From contig DATAXV010000040.1 in the NCBI GenBank assembly GCA_036272915.1, positions 1 to 5,661 of the forward strand: a stretch of 5,661 nucleotides of DNA, in the 5' to 3' direction. Under the pieces are notes generated by a model. The model did not search any database and was not told where the DNA came from. It was given only the letters and a program-made list of their open reading frames with translations. Positions 1 to 5,638 of the stretch are shown piece by piece. Each line of letters starts with the position of its first letter. Position 1 is the first letter of the stretch. Position numbers and translations under genes: made by a program. The DNA comes from DATAXV01 sp036272915 (lineage in GTDB: Bacteria > Chloroflexota > Dormibacteria > Dormibacterales > Dormibacteraceae).

Positions 1-156
1 CTCGCGCACCATCGGTGGCTGTCCGTCGGTGCGGCGCTGCTCGTCGATGATCCGGGCCAGATGGGCGGAGACGTCCCGCATGCCGGAGGGGATGTCCGGC
101 CAGGGCATCACCGGCAGGGAGCGCTCACCGCTGAGCTGGGGCATGGCCACGCTCAT
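1..156 (-). CDS. N-terminal fragment of probable CpaF/TadA-type pilus ATPase (runs off left edge)
   Basis: An ATG at 156-154 overlaps the TGA stop of the CpaE-like gene (shared ATGA), and the frame stays open to the window edge, giving 52 residues that begin MSVAMPQLSGERSLPVMPWP and end in a charged segment, IIDEQRRTDGQPPMVRE. No catalytic motif is reached. In actinobacterial Flp/Tad operons the gene after cpaE is normally cpaF/tadA, the hexameric secretion ATPase that powers pilin assembly at the inner face of the membrane; the poorly conserved start of that family fits here. The identification rests on gene order, not homology. No clear Shine-Dalgarno sequence precedes the ATG, so translation is probably coupled to cpaE. 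An internal Met at residue 5 is an alternative start. Confidence 0.6.
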   Translation of the reverse strand, partial: MSVAMPQLSGERSLPVMPWPDIPSGMRDVSAHLARIIDEQRRTDGQPPMVRE

Positions 157-887
157 GAGGTGCGCTTCACCATCTGCATGAGCCGGAGGTTACGCAGCAC
201 CTCGTCGCCCGGCATCGGCACCGCCTGGTCCTCGGCCCGGATCGCCCGCCGCTCGTCCCAGGGGATGAATCCGCTCAGGCGCACCCCGGGCACGTGCTGG
301 CTCACCGTGTTCGTGATCTGGTCCCGCATCTGCCCGTTGCGCGTCTCGCAGATGATCAACTCCGCCCGCGGCAGCTGGGCCAGCATCAGGACCTGGATCG
401 TCTTGGTCAGCTTGGCCGGGCTGTCCTGGGCGACCACCAGCACCCGCTGGGCGACCGAGCAGATCACCTCGCCGGTGCGCCGCGGCGACTCCTGGCCGGG
501 ATGGGCCAGGGGCGAGCCCAGGTCGAGGATGACGAGGTCGTCGCCGATGCCGGAGATGGCCCCGCCCAACCCGGGCAGGATCTCGGCCACGCCCGGGCCG
601 CAGAAGCCGTGGAGGCCGGGCACGACCCGGAGCCGGGGCCGGTGGCGGATCCGGATCGCCTGCTGCTCCAGCATCGGCCCGGTAAGGGCGTGGGTGCCGA
701 ACAGGTTGCCGATCCCCTGGCCCTGGATGTCCAGCGCGAGCAGGTCGGCGAGGTTGCCGGTGCCGGACATGTCGGCGTCGATCAGCAGGACATTGCAGTC
801 GTGCGCGGCGGACCAGGCCAGCGAGAGGGCGAGGGTGCTCGAGCCCTGTCCGTCCTTGGTGGTGAGGACGGCGACGACGGTGCTCAA
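153..887 (-). CDS. cpaE: CpaE/TadZ-like ParA-family ATPase of Flp pilus assembly
   Basis: A 244-residue P-loop protein of the MinD/ParA/CpaE group, which localises the Tad secretion machine at the cytoplasmic membrane. I place the start at a TTG (887-885) that overlaps the upstream TGA as TTGA: the recognisable fold begins at once there (STVVAVLTTKDGQGSST), while the longer upstream frame is Arg/Pro-rich shadow of the cpaB tail. Visible motifs are the beta-1 strand and P-loop (residues 4-18), the switch/A' region LLIDAD (34-39), and Walker B LVILDLG ending near Asp122, followed by a ParA-like segment, RVLVVAQDSPAKLTKTIQ. The P-loop keeps the early signature Lys11, but the usual GK[ST] Lys is Ser16. 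There is no N-terminal receiver-like domain as in Caulobacter CpaE. It sits between cpaB and a probable cpaF. A divergent ParA relative is the only alternative; the pilus context makes CpaE/TadZ much more likely. Confidence 0.85.
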   Translation of the reverse strand: MSTVVAVLTTKDGQGSSTLALSLAWSAAHDCNVLLIDADMSGTGNLADLLALDIQGQGIGNLFGTHALTGPMLEQQAIRIRHRPRLRVVPGLHGFCGPGVAEILPGLGGAISGIGDDLVILDLGSPLAHPGQESPRRTGEVICSVAQRVLVVAQDSPAKLTKTIQVLMLAQLPRAELIICETRNGQMRDQITNTVSQHVPGVRLSGFIPWDERRAIRAEDQAVPMPGDEVLRNLRLMQMVKRTS

Positions 888-1555
888 TGGCCGGGGCTCG
901 GGCTCGCGCTGGGACTCGGGGTCGGGTTGCCACCGCCGCCGCCTCCGGTGTTGGAGCCGCCGCCACCGGCCGCCTCGGCCAGCTGCTGGATGGCGTCGCC
1001 CGCGGCCTGACCGCCCTCGCCGCCCTCGCTCAGCCCGGGGCTGATGGCGGCGTAGAGGGAGACGTCGTTCGCCTCCAGCGTGATCCACGCCTGCTCCTGC
1101 ACGGAGGGCACGAGCAGCACCACAGGCTGGGTGTCGACAACGGTCAGGGCACGGCCCACGAGCAGGCTCTCGCCCTGGTACTGGGCGTAGATGTCGATCT
1201 GCTGGCTGACGCTCAGCGGCGGCGAGTTGCGCAGCGAGACGGTGACCCGGGCCGTGGTCTGGCTGAGCACGTCGTCCGGCCGGAGCAGGGTCTGCGCCGA
1301 CAGCTGCCGCGCGGCGCGGTGATTGATCGGGCTCTGCCCCAGTATCTCGAAGCTGTCCCCGGCGTTGGGGATGTGGATCTGCTGGACGTTGCTCGAGGTG
1401 AAGGACGTGCCCGCCTCGATGTCCTCGGTCACGATCCAGCCGGTGCGGGTGGCCCTTCCCTGCGACAGCGTCTGCAGGAAGAGGAGCCCGATCACCGCCA
1501 GCACGACGATGCTGAGGATTACCGCGACGAGCGTTCGACGTGCGCCCAGGCTCAC
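884..1555 (-). CDS. cpaB: CpaB/RcpC-like SAF-domain Flp pilus assembly protein
   Basis: A 223-residue envelope protein of the CpaB/RcpC group, the component linked to pilus assembly in the periplasm or cell wall. It has a short basic N-terminus (GARR), one membrane segment at about residues 8-27 (LVAVILSIVVLAVIGLLFL), and a SAF-like region at about 39-102, with the typical VTEDIEAGTSFTSSNV opening and a second half with RQLSAQTLLRPDDV. A beta-rich stretch follows (ARVTVSLR, VVLLVPSV). The last roughly 45 residues are low-complexity Gly/Ser/Pro (GGGGSNTGGGGGG, then PTPSPSASPSP), probably a flexible tail. The GTG start (1555-1553) shares GTGA with the stop of the upstream gene, and the TGA stop overlaps the TTG of cpaE. 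I see no strong ribosome binding site, which fits coupled translation. The protein is shorter than proteobacterial CpaB, as expected for actinobacterial versions. Confidence 0.83.
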   Translation of the reverse strand: MSLGARRTLVAVILSIVVLAVIGLLFLQTLSQGRATRTGWIVTEDIEAGTSFTSSNVQQIHIPNAGDSFEILGQSPINHRAARQLSAQTLLRPDDVLSQTTARVTVSLRNSPPLSVSQQIDIYAQYQGESLLVGRALTVVDTQPVVLLVPSVQEQAWITLEANDVSLYAAISPGLSEGGEGGQAAGDAIQQLAEAAGGGGSNTGGGGGGNPTPSPSASPSPGH

Positions 1556-1983
1556 GTGGTCTGGGTCCCCGTGGTCTGCCCGTAAACGCCCTCGGCGGTG
1601 TGGCTCACCGAGATCCTGGCGCTTCCGGTGGGAAGGGGAATCGGCAGTTGAGTGTCGAACACCACGTAGGCGGTTACCTCCTCGGTGGTAGCACTGCAGT
1701 GGGACCCGCCGCCGGGGAAGTGACTGTCGTCGATGACGGTCTGGCAGGCGTCGCGCGCGGGGCCCGTGTCCAGTTCCAGGCGCTGATGATAGTAGGCGTC
1801 CTGATTGATCTGGGCCGCCCCCGCCTGGGCCGCGAGCAGGGCGGCGTTGCTGGCGCGCGTGTAGGAGGTGAAGAGGGCGCCGAGGTCGGCGATCAGGCCG
1901 AGCATGCCGACCAGGACGAAGGCCAGCACGATCGCGAAGATGACCAGCGTCTGGCCCGATTGCCTCCCTCCACGTGCCGCCAT
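1552..1983 (-). CDS. TadE/TadG-like Flp pilus protein with Tad N-terminal anchor
   Basis: A 143-residue protein with a pilin-like N-terminus: a short basic leader (MAARGGRQSG), then QTLVIF and a hydrophobic segment to about residue 34 ending in GLIADLGALFTSY. This matches the putative Flp pilus-assembly 'Tad' anchor (TadG-like), whose members are minor, envelope-located pilus components. The Gly-Gln pair at 10-11 looks like a prepilin peptidase site, but the +5 residue is Ile15 where true TadE-type pseudopilins carry Glu, so cleavage is doubtful. The exported part is about 110 residues, with two cysteines (80 and 96) that could form a disulfide. Classical TadG is much longer and has a vWA-like region, which is absent here. 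The ATG (1983-1981) shares one base with the preceding TGA (TGATG). The stop overlaps cpaB. Confidence 0.77.
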   Translation of the reverse strand: MAARGGRQSGQTLVIFAIVLAFVLVGMLGLIADLGALFTSYTRASNAALLAAQAGAAQINQDAYYHQRLELDTGPARDACQTVIDDSHFPGGGSHCSATTEEVTAYVVFDTQLPIPLPTGSARISVSHTAEGVYGQTTGTQTT

Positions 1984-2378
1984 CAGCGTGACCGGTATGG
2001 CGACCCGGCCGCGCTCGCGGTCGAAGTGAGGGTGGGGTTGGTGGGGATGACGAAGGCCATCGGGGTGTTCTGGTAAAGGAGCGTGGCCGAGCCCTGGCAG
2101 CTGACCTGGGGCTGGGTGTCGCAGTTGCGCAGCGGTCCCGGCCGGAGGTAGGTGTAGTGCCGGAGCGTGTCCTGGTAGGTCTCGTTCGCCCACTGCTGGC
2201 ACTGGACGCCGTTGGCCCGCGCGGCGGCGCACGATGCCGCCGCCAGGCTGGTCGCGGTGTCCAGCTCGACCTGGGCCTCGATGGCGACCAGCGCGGCCAG
2301 GAAGCCGAGCAGCAGGATGAGCATCACCGGCAGCGTGATCGCCGTCTCGATCAGGGCCTGGCCCCTCCGCGCGCTCAT
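1983..2378 (-). CDS. TadE-like pseudopilin (short)
   Basis: A 131-residue minor pilin-like protein of the TadE group. It starts MSARRGQALIETAITLPVM: the six-residue basic leader ends at Gly6, Gln7 would be the mature +1 residue, and Glu11 is the conserved +5 glutamate that prepilin peptidase-processed Flp/TadE proteins carry. The hydrophobic helix runs to about residue 33. The exported domain has four cysteines (50, 60, 86, 94), which could make two disulfides. Members of this family are thought to be processed by a TadV/CpaA-type peptidase and to take part in pilus assembly; that enzyme is not in the window. The ATG (2378-2376) overlaps the TGA of the upstream tadE-like gene (ATGA), so the two are probably translated in a fixed ratio. 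The family call is firm; assignment as TadE or TadF is not. Confidence 0.82.
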   Translation of the reverse strand: MSARRGQALIETAITLPVMLILLLGFLAALVAIEAQVELDTATSLAAASCAAARANGVQCQQWANETYQDTLRHYTYLRPGPLRNCDTQPQVSCQGSATLLYQNTPMAFVIPTNPTLTSTASAAGSPYRSR

Positions 2379-2932
2379 GGCAGGAAGGTCACCTGGTGCA
2401 CCTGGACCTCGACGTCGAGCGTCCAGGAGAAGATGCCGAAGGTCGGCACCGGGTTGCGCGGCGCCCCGACCATCCGCACCGCGACCATGCGGTTCACCCC
2501 GGCGGGGTCGTTCGGGTCATGCGCAGGACCGACGCAGACGCGGACCGTCCCCTGCCCGCCAGGCGCGCCGCAGCTCGCTCCAGCGCCGACGTACGAGTAG
2601 TCGATCTGCGTCCCGAACATGGCATGGCCGGCGACCGCCTCGATCGCTGGCTGGGCGGCGTGCAGGTCGACGTCGTTGGGGTTGGCCCCGCTCGCGGGTG
2701 TGGCGGCCGCTCGAGCCCCCGCCGCCACCGCCGTCACCGCCGCGATGCGCTCGACCGTGTAGATCGAGGCCGACACCGCGCCAAGCAGCACCAGGAGGAA
2801 GGCGCCGACGACCAGCGAGAACTCGACCAGGGCCTGACCCGAAGAGGAACCGAGGGTCCGGCCGGGGTGAGGGTTCGGTCGGCGGGGCGGTATGGCGCTG
2901 CACATGTTCGGCGGAGCGGCTGAGGACAACAT
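2375..2932 (-). CDS. TadE-like pseudopilin, first gene of the visible pilus operon
   Basis: A 185-residue TadE-like protein. The pilin signature is at residues 28-57: GSSSGQALVEFSLVVGAF, with predicted cleavage after Gly32, Gln33 as +1 and Glu37 as +5, followed by a membrane helix (LLVLLGAVSASI). The exported part contains Cys122 and Cys131 region residues (SCGAPG and RVCVGP) that could pair, and ends in a beta-like FGIFSWTLDVEVQVHQVTFLP segment. The start is uncertain: the ATG at 2932 gives a 32-residue leader, long for this family, while an internal ATG at residue 10 gives a shorter one; neither has a good ribosome binding site. Upstream is a 107-bp gap with a terminator-like hairpin, so this is probably the first gene of its transcript. 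The other possible TadE/TadF labels cannot be separated by eye. Confidence 0.8.
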   Translation of the reverse strand: MLSSAAPPNMCSAIPPRRPNPHPGRTLGSSSGQALVEFSLVVGAFLLVLLGAVSASIYTVERIAAVTAVAAGARAAATPASGANPNDVDLHAAQPAIEAVAGHAMFGTQIDYSYVGAGASCGAPGGQGTVRVCVGPAHDPNDPAGVNRMVAVRMVGAPRNPVPTFGIFSWTLDVEVQVHQVTFLP

Positions 2933-3039
2933 CCTAACCGGACCGGGACCGGAACATCAGAAACACCCGGGACACCGGGATCGGCCCATCGGCGAGCTCC
3001 TTCGCCTCGGGCGGCCGATCCCGGTGGATCCGGACGCCG
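2933..3039 (-). promoter_or_regulatory. Intergenic leader of the pilus operon
   Basis: This 107-bp gap must carry the promoter of the minus-strand pilus genes unless they are read through from the gene at 3040-4065. I find no convincing -35/-10 pair. Close to the start codon the plus strand has three near-copies of ACCGG(G) at about 2937-2953, which could be an operator or chance GC-rich repetition. The rest is taken up by the hairpin described separately. Confidence 0.3.
2973..3026 (-). terminator. Long GC-rich hairpin, probable terminator of the gene at 3040-4065
   Basis: The arms CACCGGGATCGGCC (2973-2986) and GGCCGATCCCGGTG (3013-3026) are perfectly complementary over 14 bp. Inside the 26-base loop a second small stem can form (GGCGA 2991-2995 with TCGCC 3002-3006). 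The hairpin lies 13 bases past the TGA of the upstream minus-strand gene. Read on the minus strand it is followed only by a weak T-run (GTGTTTCTG), as is common for actinobacterial terminators that lack a U-tract. It could work in both directions or act as an mRNA 3' stabiliser. Confidence 0.6.
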
Positions 3040-4065
3040 TCAGCCGGTCGGGCGCTCACCCCTGGCGATGGCCCCGGCGTCATCGGCGATGCCCTGCAGT
3101 GTCAGCGGGTTGACCATCCGCAGCTGCAGGTTGCGCACCCGCTCGGCGGCGACGACCAGGTCCTCGATCGAGCGGGCCGACTGGAACTGCTCCTCGACCG
3201 GCCCGGCCGCACGCTGCAACCGCTGGCGGACCATGGTCACGATCGCCTGCTGGCGCTGGTCGAACTCGGGGTTCGGCGGCGCCGGCGGCGGGGCGTTGGG
3301 GGCCGGGGGCGGCCCGAAGGGTCTCGCGGCGGGACCCGGCGGGGGCTGCGGCGGACGGGCGGGCTGGAACCCGCCGCCCTGCGGCTGCTCGGGCGGGGCC
3401 TGCGGCCTCGGCGGCGGAGCCTCGGCCTGGGCCGGCGGCTGCTCGGCGGGACTCTCGAAGGCCCCTGGCGGCATGGCGTCGGATCGCGCCGAGAGGACGA
3501 CGTCGGGGTCGTCGAGCAGTTCGTCGAGGGCGGAGCCGCCGGGCTGCTGCGCACCGTCGCGGTAGGAGGCGACGACACCCTTCTCGTCGAACAGGAGGAC
3601 GCCGGTGCCGCGCGGTGCGGTGACGGCGATCGCGCCTCGCCGGCCGGGCCGGATGAACGACTGGATCACCTCACGCGACGCGCCGGGGGCACGCCAGTAG
3701 GCGGGGATGACCTGAGCCAGACGGGCCTCCACGCGCGTGACCTCGAGGTCGTTCACGCCGAGATCGGCGAGCTCATCGAGTACCTCTATGCCCTTGACCA
3801 CGCCCTCGCGGGTCTCGGCGACGGCGTCGATGACCTTGCCGTTGACGACGACGACCATGGCCCGGAGTTCGTTGGACTGGTGGCCGATCACGGCGCTCTC
3901 AAGACCGGCGATGAGCGTGGCCACTCCGCGGGCCTTCGGCTGCACCCTCTCTCCCAATGGCACCGGGGGAACGGCCGGAAGCGCGGCCCGGGCCGCGTCC
4001 CTCTCTCTCGATGCAAACAAGTGGGGTTCGCTCGGCGGCGATGTCGCGAATGGCTTTTCGTCCAT
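3040..4065 (-). CDS. Unassigned protein with two alpha/beta segments, Pro-rich linker and helical C-terminus
   Basis: A 341-residue protein with no signal peptide or membrane segment, so probably cytoplasmic. I do not recognise the family. Visible parts are a polar N-terminus (1-46); a segment at 47-127 with a strand-turn-strand (AMVVVVNGKVIDAV) and a helix rich in E/D (VVKGIEVLDELADLGV); a second, similar-looking segment at 143-196 (GAIAVTAPRGTGVLLFDEKG); a Pro/Ala/Gln-rich disordered linker at 204-267; and a helical, amphipathic C-terminus at 271-341 (QAIVTMVRQRLQRAAG). Strands spaced by a Gly turn and helices recall DUF4388/PatA-like or roadblock-like regulatory folds, but this is a resemblance only. 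Codon use and the all-TGA style match the pilus genes. It is separated from the pilus operon by a terminator-like hairpin, so a functional link is not shown. The ATG at 4065 is the best in-frame start; ATGs just upstream are in another frame. Confidence 0.75.
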   Translation of the reverse strand: MDEKPFATSPPSEPHLFASRERDAARAALPAVPPVPLGERVQPKARGVATLIAGLESAVIGHQSNELRAMVVVVNGKVIDAVAETREGVVKGIEVLDELADLGVNDLEVTRVEARLAQVIPAYWRAPGASREVIQSFIRPGRRGAIAVTAPRGTGVLLFDEKGVVASYRDGAQQPGGSALDELLDDPDVVLSARSDAMPPGAFESPAEQPPAQAEAPPPRPQAPPEQPQGGGFQPARPPQPPPGPAARPFGPPPAPNAPPPAPPNPEFDQRQQAIVTMVRQRLQRAAGPVEEQFQSARSIEDLVVAAERVRNLQLRMVNPLTLQGIADDAGAIARGERPTG

Positions 4066-4084
4066 CGCGGCCCATCATAGATGG
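4066..4084 (-). promoter_or_regulatory. Possible -10 for the gene at 3040-4065 (leaderless transcript)
   Basis: On the minus strand TATGAT (4079-4074) resembles the -10 consensus and ends 8 bases before the ATG, which would put the transcript start at or next to the start codon. No Shine-Dalgarno sequence precedes the ATG. The -10 is centred in a short inverted repeat, CCATC-TAT-GATGG (4072-4084). No good -35 is seen at the expected spacing, so this is a tentative call. Confidence 0.3.
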
Positions 4085-4095
4085 TCGCGTCGCTC

Positions 4096-4131
4096 CCGGC
4101 ATCTGTGGGGGCGGAGGATAAGATCACACGG
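4096..4131 (+). promoter_or_regulatory. Possible promoter of the tRNA gene
   Basis: On the plus strand TAAGAT (4119-4124) is a fair -10 hexamer placed 7 bases before the first tRNA base, the usual distance for a tRNA whose transcript starts just upstream of the mature 5' end. A -35 element matching TTGACA is not evident near 4096-4101. The tRNA and the minus-strand gene are divergent, so the 66-bp gap (4066-4131) would have to serve both. Confidence 0.35.
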
Positions 4132-4208
4132 GGGCCCGTAGCTCAGTTGGTCAGAGCGGCGGACTCATAATCCGTTGGTCGCAGGTTCGAGACCTGCCGG
4201 GCCCACCA
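4132..4208 (+). tRNA. tRNA with anticodon CAU (elongator Met or Ile2)
   Basis: A complete 77-base tRNA with encoded CCA. Acceptor GGGCCCG (4132-4138) pairs with CGGGCCC, then discriminator A and CCA (4206-4208). The D arm is GCTC/GAGC with loop AGTTGGTCA. The anticodon stem GCGGA/TCCGT has one G-U pair and the loop CTCATAA, so the anticodon is CAT. The T arm is GCAGG/CCTGC with loop TTCGAGA. It is not an initiator tRNA, because the 1-72 pair is Watson-Crick and the three-G run of the initiator anticodon stem is absent. The C4-G69 and C5-G68 pairs and the TTGGTCGC stretch after the anticodon stem match the E. coli Ile2 type that TilS converts to lysidine, so it may decode AUA as Ile; elongator Met cannot be excluded. 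Confidence 0.95.
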
Positions 4209-4237
4209 GCAATTCGGTCCCAGTCGTCCGGACCGAC
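4209..4237. other. 29-bp spacer between tRNA and insertion sequence
   Basis: A short stretch after the CCA. It includes a bulged inverted repeat, GTCGTCCGGACCGAC (4223-4237), which ends exactly at the insertion-sequence border and could be what remains of the tRNA terminator. The last eight bases (4230-4237, GGACCGAC) are the expected left copy of an ISL3-type 8-bp target duplication. The right copy lies beyond the window. Confidence 0.4.
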
Positions 4238-4260
4238 GGCTCATCGGATTCTGACGGGGA
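4238..4260 (+). repeat. ISL3-type terminal inverted repeat, left (transposase 3' side)
   Basis: GGCTCATCGGATTCTGACGG and three more bases (GGA). Against the reverse complement of the right end, 17 of 23 positions agree: the first five, TCGGAT, and CGGGGA, with mismatches at position 6 and at 13-17. Confidence 0.85.
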
Positions 4261-4267
4261 TCTAGTC

Positions 4268-5584
4268 TCACCGGACGACGATCGAGCCCAGCACTCTCCA
4301 GTTCGGCTTACCGGCGTAGAGCAGTGCGCGAATGCGGTAGTTCTCGAAGTTGCGAAAGCCGAAGCCGATCCTCTTGATCCGCTTGATCAGGTTGTTGACG
4401 GCCTCGGTCGGACCGTTGCTCATCTTCGCCACGTGGTAGTTGCAGATCTTCTCGAACCACTGACCGATGGTGTGCCCCAGCCTCTGCAGCTCCGGCGACA
4501 TCTGGCGCCGGACGCAGTGGTCTTGTAGCTCGGCGAGCATCGCCCTCGCCTGGTCGTGGTCGGTGCAGCGGTAGAAGTCGCGCAGTCGCTCCTTGACCCG
4601 ATAGGCCAGTGCCACCTCGGCGTTGGGGTCGCCGAGCTCGAGCAAGGAGGTGAGTCGCTCCGCCGCCGCCTGGTCGAGGCGCTCCTCGCCCATGAGCAGC
4701 ACGCGGCGTGCTCGATACAACGGGTCGTCGCGCCGGCCCCGGTGACCGAGCTGCTGGACCTGGACCCGACGTCGGACCTGGTCGAGGCAGCGGTTGGCGA
4801 GGGAAATGAGATGGAAGGGGTCGACGACTTGGGCGGCGGTGGGGAGGGTCATCGAGTAGACAGCGGCATAGGTGGCCGACATGTCGAGGGTGCCGAAGCG
4901 GATCCGCTCCCGCCAGGTCTTCGGCTGCTCGCCGATGAATCGGGCGACATCGACGTAGTCGCGGCTGGGCAGGATGTCGATGATCTGGTGGTGCTCGACG
5001 TCGCAGACCGTGGTCACGTAGTCGCTCCGGGACCTGCCCCCGAGACGCACGAACGAGGTCTCGTCGAGACCAATCGCGCAGGTCCGGCTGAGGCGGCGGC
5101 GGTCGGCACGCAACAGCGCGCTGCCATAGGTGGTGACGGCGTCGTTCACGGTGTGCCAGTCGCAGGCGAGCTCGGCGGCCACCTCGGTGACAGTCCTTCC
5201 CCCTCCGACCTGGACCGTCGCCCACTTCGCCGCCCGCGTCGTGAGCAGGCAGTGCTTGGCCGCGATGCGGTGGTCACCGAGCACGAAGCTCTGCTTCGGA
5301 CAGCGTTCATCGGTGCAGCGCATCCGGTGCTTTCGCCAGGCCAGATGCATCGGGGTGCCGTAGACGGGAAGGTCGATGTAGCGGACGACGGGACGCTCCT
5401 TGATCTGCGCCGGGCAGCCGCAGGCAGGACACCGCACGTCGGTGTGGACCTGTTCGATTAAGAGCTCGACGTCGCGCTCCTGGCGCCGGTAGTGGAGGAC
5501 GCGGACATCTTTCAGGCCGACCAGGGCCTGGACGATCTCAGTAGGATCGGTAACGACGAAGGTGCTTCTCGCTTTTGGTCTCAC
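4268..5584 (-). CDS. ISL3-family transposase
   Basis: A 438-residue DDE transposase that cuts and rejoins the element at its inverted repeats. Near the N-terminus is the ISL3 zinc-binding module with Cys52, Cys55, Cys90 and Cys95 (CPAC and CTDERC). A helix-turn-helix-like segment follows (TVTEVAAELACDWHTVNDAV, about 131-150). The catalytic acids are visible: Asp174 in GLDETSF, Asp234 in TLDMSATYAAV, and Glu394 in SNGPTEAVNNLIKRIKR, the family's hallmark C-terminal motif; VVDPFHLI (253-260) is also typical. All are present and the frame is uninterrupted, so the enzyme looks functional. The GTG start at 5584 gives a normal family length; the preceding TTTAGGT is a weak ribosome binding site. 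The stop lies 8 bases inside the left inverted repeat. Confidence 0.95.
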   Translation of the reverse strand: MRPKARSTFVVTDPTEIVQALVGLKDVRVLHYRRQERDVELLIEQVHTDVRCPACGCPAQIKERPVVRYIDLPVYGTPMHLAWRKHRMRCTDERCPKQSFVLGDHRIAAKHCLLTTRAAKWATVQVGGGRTVTEVAAELACDWHTVNDAVTTYGSALLRADRRRLSRTCAIGLDETSFVRLGGRSRSDYVTTVCDVEHHQIIDILPSRDYVDVARFIGEQPKTWRERIRFGTLDMSATYAAVYSMTLPTAAQVVDPFHLISLANRCLDQVRRRVQVQQLGHRGRRDDPLYRARRVLLMGEERLDQAAAERLTSLLELGDPNAEVALAYRVKERLRDFYRCTDHDQARAMLAELQDHCVRRQMSPELQRLGHTIGQWFEKICNYHVAKMSNGPTEAVNNLIKRIKRIGFGFRNFENYRIRALLYAGKPNWRVLGSIVVR

Positions 5585-5638
5585 ACCTAAAGGCTGAAGT
5601 GCCTTCGTTGCTTTCTGGGCCCTCCCCGAGCACAGAGC

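Noticed and set aside
888..1088. A longer cpaE reading with an extra N-terminus reaching to 1088
   Set aside because: The added residues are a low-complexity Arg/Gly/Pro shadow of the cpaB tail, and the ParA fold begins directly after the TTG at 887.
61..1585. Long plus-strand open frames opposite cpaE and cpaB
   Set aside because: They are Arg/Gly/Pro-rich, have no recognisable motif, and lie opposite minus-strand genes with clear family signatures; typical of GC-rich antisense frames.
3237..3578. Repetitive GC-rich tract considered as a tandem repeat or CRISPR-like array
   Set aside because: It is the coding sequence of a Pro/Ala/Gln-rich linker; there is no regular unit or spacer pattern.
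4175..4528. Plus-strand frame starting inside the tRNA
   Set aside because: It runs across the tRNA 3' end, the IS border and the transposase antisense strand, with no protein-like signature.
4308..5461. Other large frames on both strands within the IS
   Set aside because: They overlap the transposase, whose Cys ligands and DDE residues are all in one frame; the others show only GC-bias composition.
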